The notes under the pieces: model-generated
Told to the model about the DNA's origin: nothing
What the model saw: only the letters and a program-made list of their open reading frames with translations
Databases searched by the model: none
Translations under genes and position numbers: made by a program
Source of the DNA: an uncultured Eubacteriales bacterium
GTDB lineage: Bacteria; Bacillota; Clostridia; Oscillospirales; Oscillospiraceae
Length of the DNA stretch: 12,414 nucleotides
Direction: 5' to 3'
Assembly (NCBI GenBank): GCA_900313295.1
Contig: OMQS01000127.1
Location: 1 to 12,414, forward strand
In this document: in pieces, positions 11,662-12,414 of the stretch
How positions within the stretch are numbered: position 1 is the stretch's first letter
How the letters are laid out: each line of letters starts with the position of its first letter

Positions 11662-12414
11662 GGCGTTTCTCCTTTCAGTGAGTTGAAGTCGTCCCAAAAG
11701 GCGGGATAGGATTTCTGCACGCATTGGCTGCCCGAAACGGTGACGGGTGCGTCTGCCGCCAGCGCCGCCAGAGCGGCGGCCATGGCCAGCCGGTGGTCGC
11801 CGAGGGGATCGATAGCGCCGCCCCGCAGACGGGGCACGCCGCAGATCACAAGGCCGTCGGGCGTTTCCTGCACGCGGCCGCCCAGCACGGCCAGCAGGGA
11901 GGCCAGGCCGGCCAGCCGGTCGGACTCCTTCAGCCGCAGGCGGCGGGCATTCTGAATATAAGTATGCCCCTCGGCCACGGCGGCCAGAACGCACAGGGGA
12001 GGAATGAGGTCGGGCATGGAGCGGGCGTCCACGGGGATGCCCCGCAGCGCTCCGGCGCGGACGGTGACGCCGCCGGAGGAAACGGACACCTGCGCCCCCA
12101 TAGATCGCAGCAGGGACAAAACGACGCTGTCGCCCTGCGCTGTGGGGAGGGACAATCCTTTCACGGTGACGCCGCTCCGGCTTAGGGCACCGGCGCAGAG
12201 GAACACGGCGGCGGCAGACCAGTCCCCCTCCACGGTTTGGCAGGCGGGGAGGGCATAGCGCTGACGGCCGGAAAATTCATAGCGATCCTCGCTGCGGCTG
12301 CAGGCCACGCCGGCGGCGGAGAGGACCCCCTCCGTCATGGCGATGTACGGCGCGGACTCCGGCGGGGAGGTGAGGGTAAGGGTGCTGCGCCCTGCCAGCA
12401 GCGGCAGCGCCAGC
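11628..12414 (-). CDS. aroA: 3-phosphoshikimate 1-carboxyvinyltransferase (EPSP synthase), C-terminal 261 residues
   Basis: The gene enters from the right edge, so only its C-terminal 261 residues are present. The enzyme transfers the enolpyruvyl group of PEP to shikimate 3-phosphate, step six of the pathway. Recognisable elements, in order, are SAPYIAMTEGVL (matching the SxPYIxMT segment), EGDWSAAAVFL, the MPDLIPPL region, RLRLKESDRL and GDHRLAMAAAL; the last two carry conserved substrate-binding Lys, Arg and Asp residues. The usual family end (YPAFWDDFNSL) is followed by a short Pro/Ser-rich tail of about a dozen residues that runs into aroC, overlapping it by 34 bases. The overlap and strand put it upstream in the same operon. 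The N-terminal domain and operon promoter lie beyond the window. Confidence 0.95.
   Translation of the reverse strand, partial: LALPLLAGRSTLTLTSPPESAPYIAMTEGVLSAAGVACSRSEDRYEFSGRQRYALPACQTVEGDWSAAAVFLCAGALSRSGVTVKGLSLPTAQGDSVVLSLLRSMGAQVSVSSGGVTVRAGALRGIPVDARSMPDLIPPLCVLAAVAEGHTYIQNARRLRLKESDRLAGLASLLAVLGGRVQETPDGLVICGVPRLRGGAIDPLGDHRLAMAAALAALAADAPVTVSGSQCVQKSYPAFWDDFNSLKGETPCPAPSEAPSV

Noticed and set aside
11662..11994. N-terminal extension of aroC to 11994
   Set aside because: The added residues are Arg/Gly-rich out-of-frame translation of aroA; the conserved start with a ribosome site is at 11659-11661.
1..12414. CRISPR array, insertion sequence or rRNA
   Set aside because: No regularly spaced repeats, transposase-like frame or rRNA-like stretch was seen.

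Overview
The window looks like chromosomal DNA from a GC-rich Clostridia member, probably of the Oscillospiraceae. The reasons are Firmicutes-style AAAGGAGG ribosome sites, SigA-like promoters with 17-bp spacers, a DacF-type carboxypeptidase, an AroQ-class chorismate mutase in an aro operon, and an aroE-aroK fusion. This placement is inference; no 16S or taxonomic marker is present.

Layout, left to right. 1-1709 (minus): the start of a P-loop ATPase that runs off the left edge, behind its own promoter, preceded by glucose-6-phosphate isomerase (pgi). 1837-2961 (minus): a secreted D,D-carboxypeptidase. 3037-3190 (plus): a tRNA-Gly(CCC) unit with promoter and terminator. 3191-4270 (plus): a lower-GC island with a barnase-type ribonuclease fused behind a phage MuF-like cysteine tail, followed by a barstar-type inhibitor and a bidirectional terminator. 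4286-4870 (minus): an HD-domain protein. 4993-5562 (minus) and 5664-6563 (plus): a ferritin-like diiron protein divergent from a LysR regulator. 6597-6898 (plus): a complete small unit (promoter, ribosome site, 57-aa two-helix membrane protein, terminator). 6957-7093: hairpins, one resembling REP-type intergenic repeats, and the trkH terminator. 7102-8541 (minus): TrkH potassium transporter with its own promoter. 8623-12414 (minus): a tightly overlapped shikimate operon in the order aroA (partial), aroC, chorismate mutase, aroE-aroK fusion, aroQ.

The aro genes supply most late steps from 3-dehydroquinate to chorismate and on to prephenate: AroQ makes 3-dehydroshikimate, the fusion makes shikimate and shikimate 3-phosphate, AroA makes EPSP, AroC makes chorismate, and the mutase makes prephenate. 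Every junction overlaps, which implies translational coupling. The island at 3.2-4.2 kb is the most unusual part: it looks like an orphan toxin-immunity module left by, or moved by, a phage.

No gene-free stretch exceeds 300 bases. The two longest are 3151-3369 (tRNA terminator, phased TTGCA repeats and a possible promoter) and 6849-7101 (terminators and hairpins). I saw no rRNA, CRISPR array or transposase.
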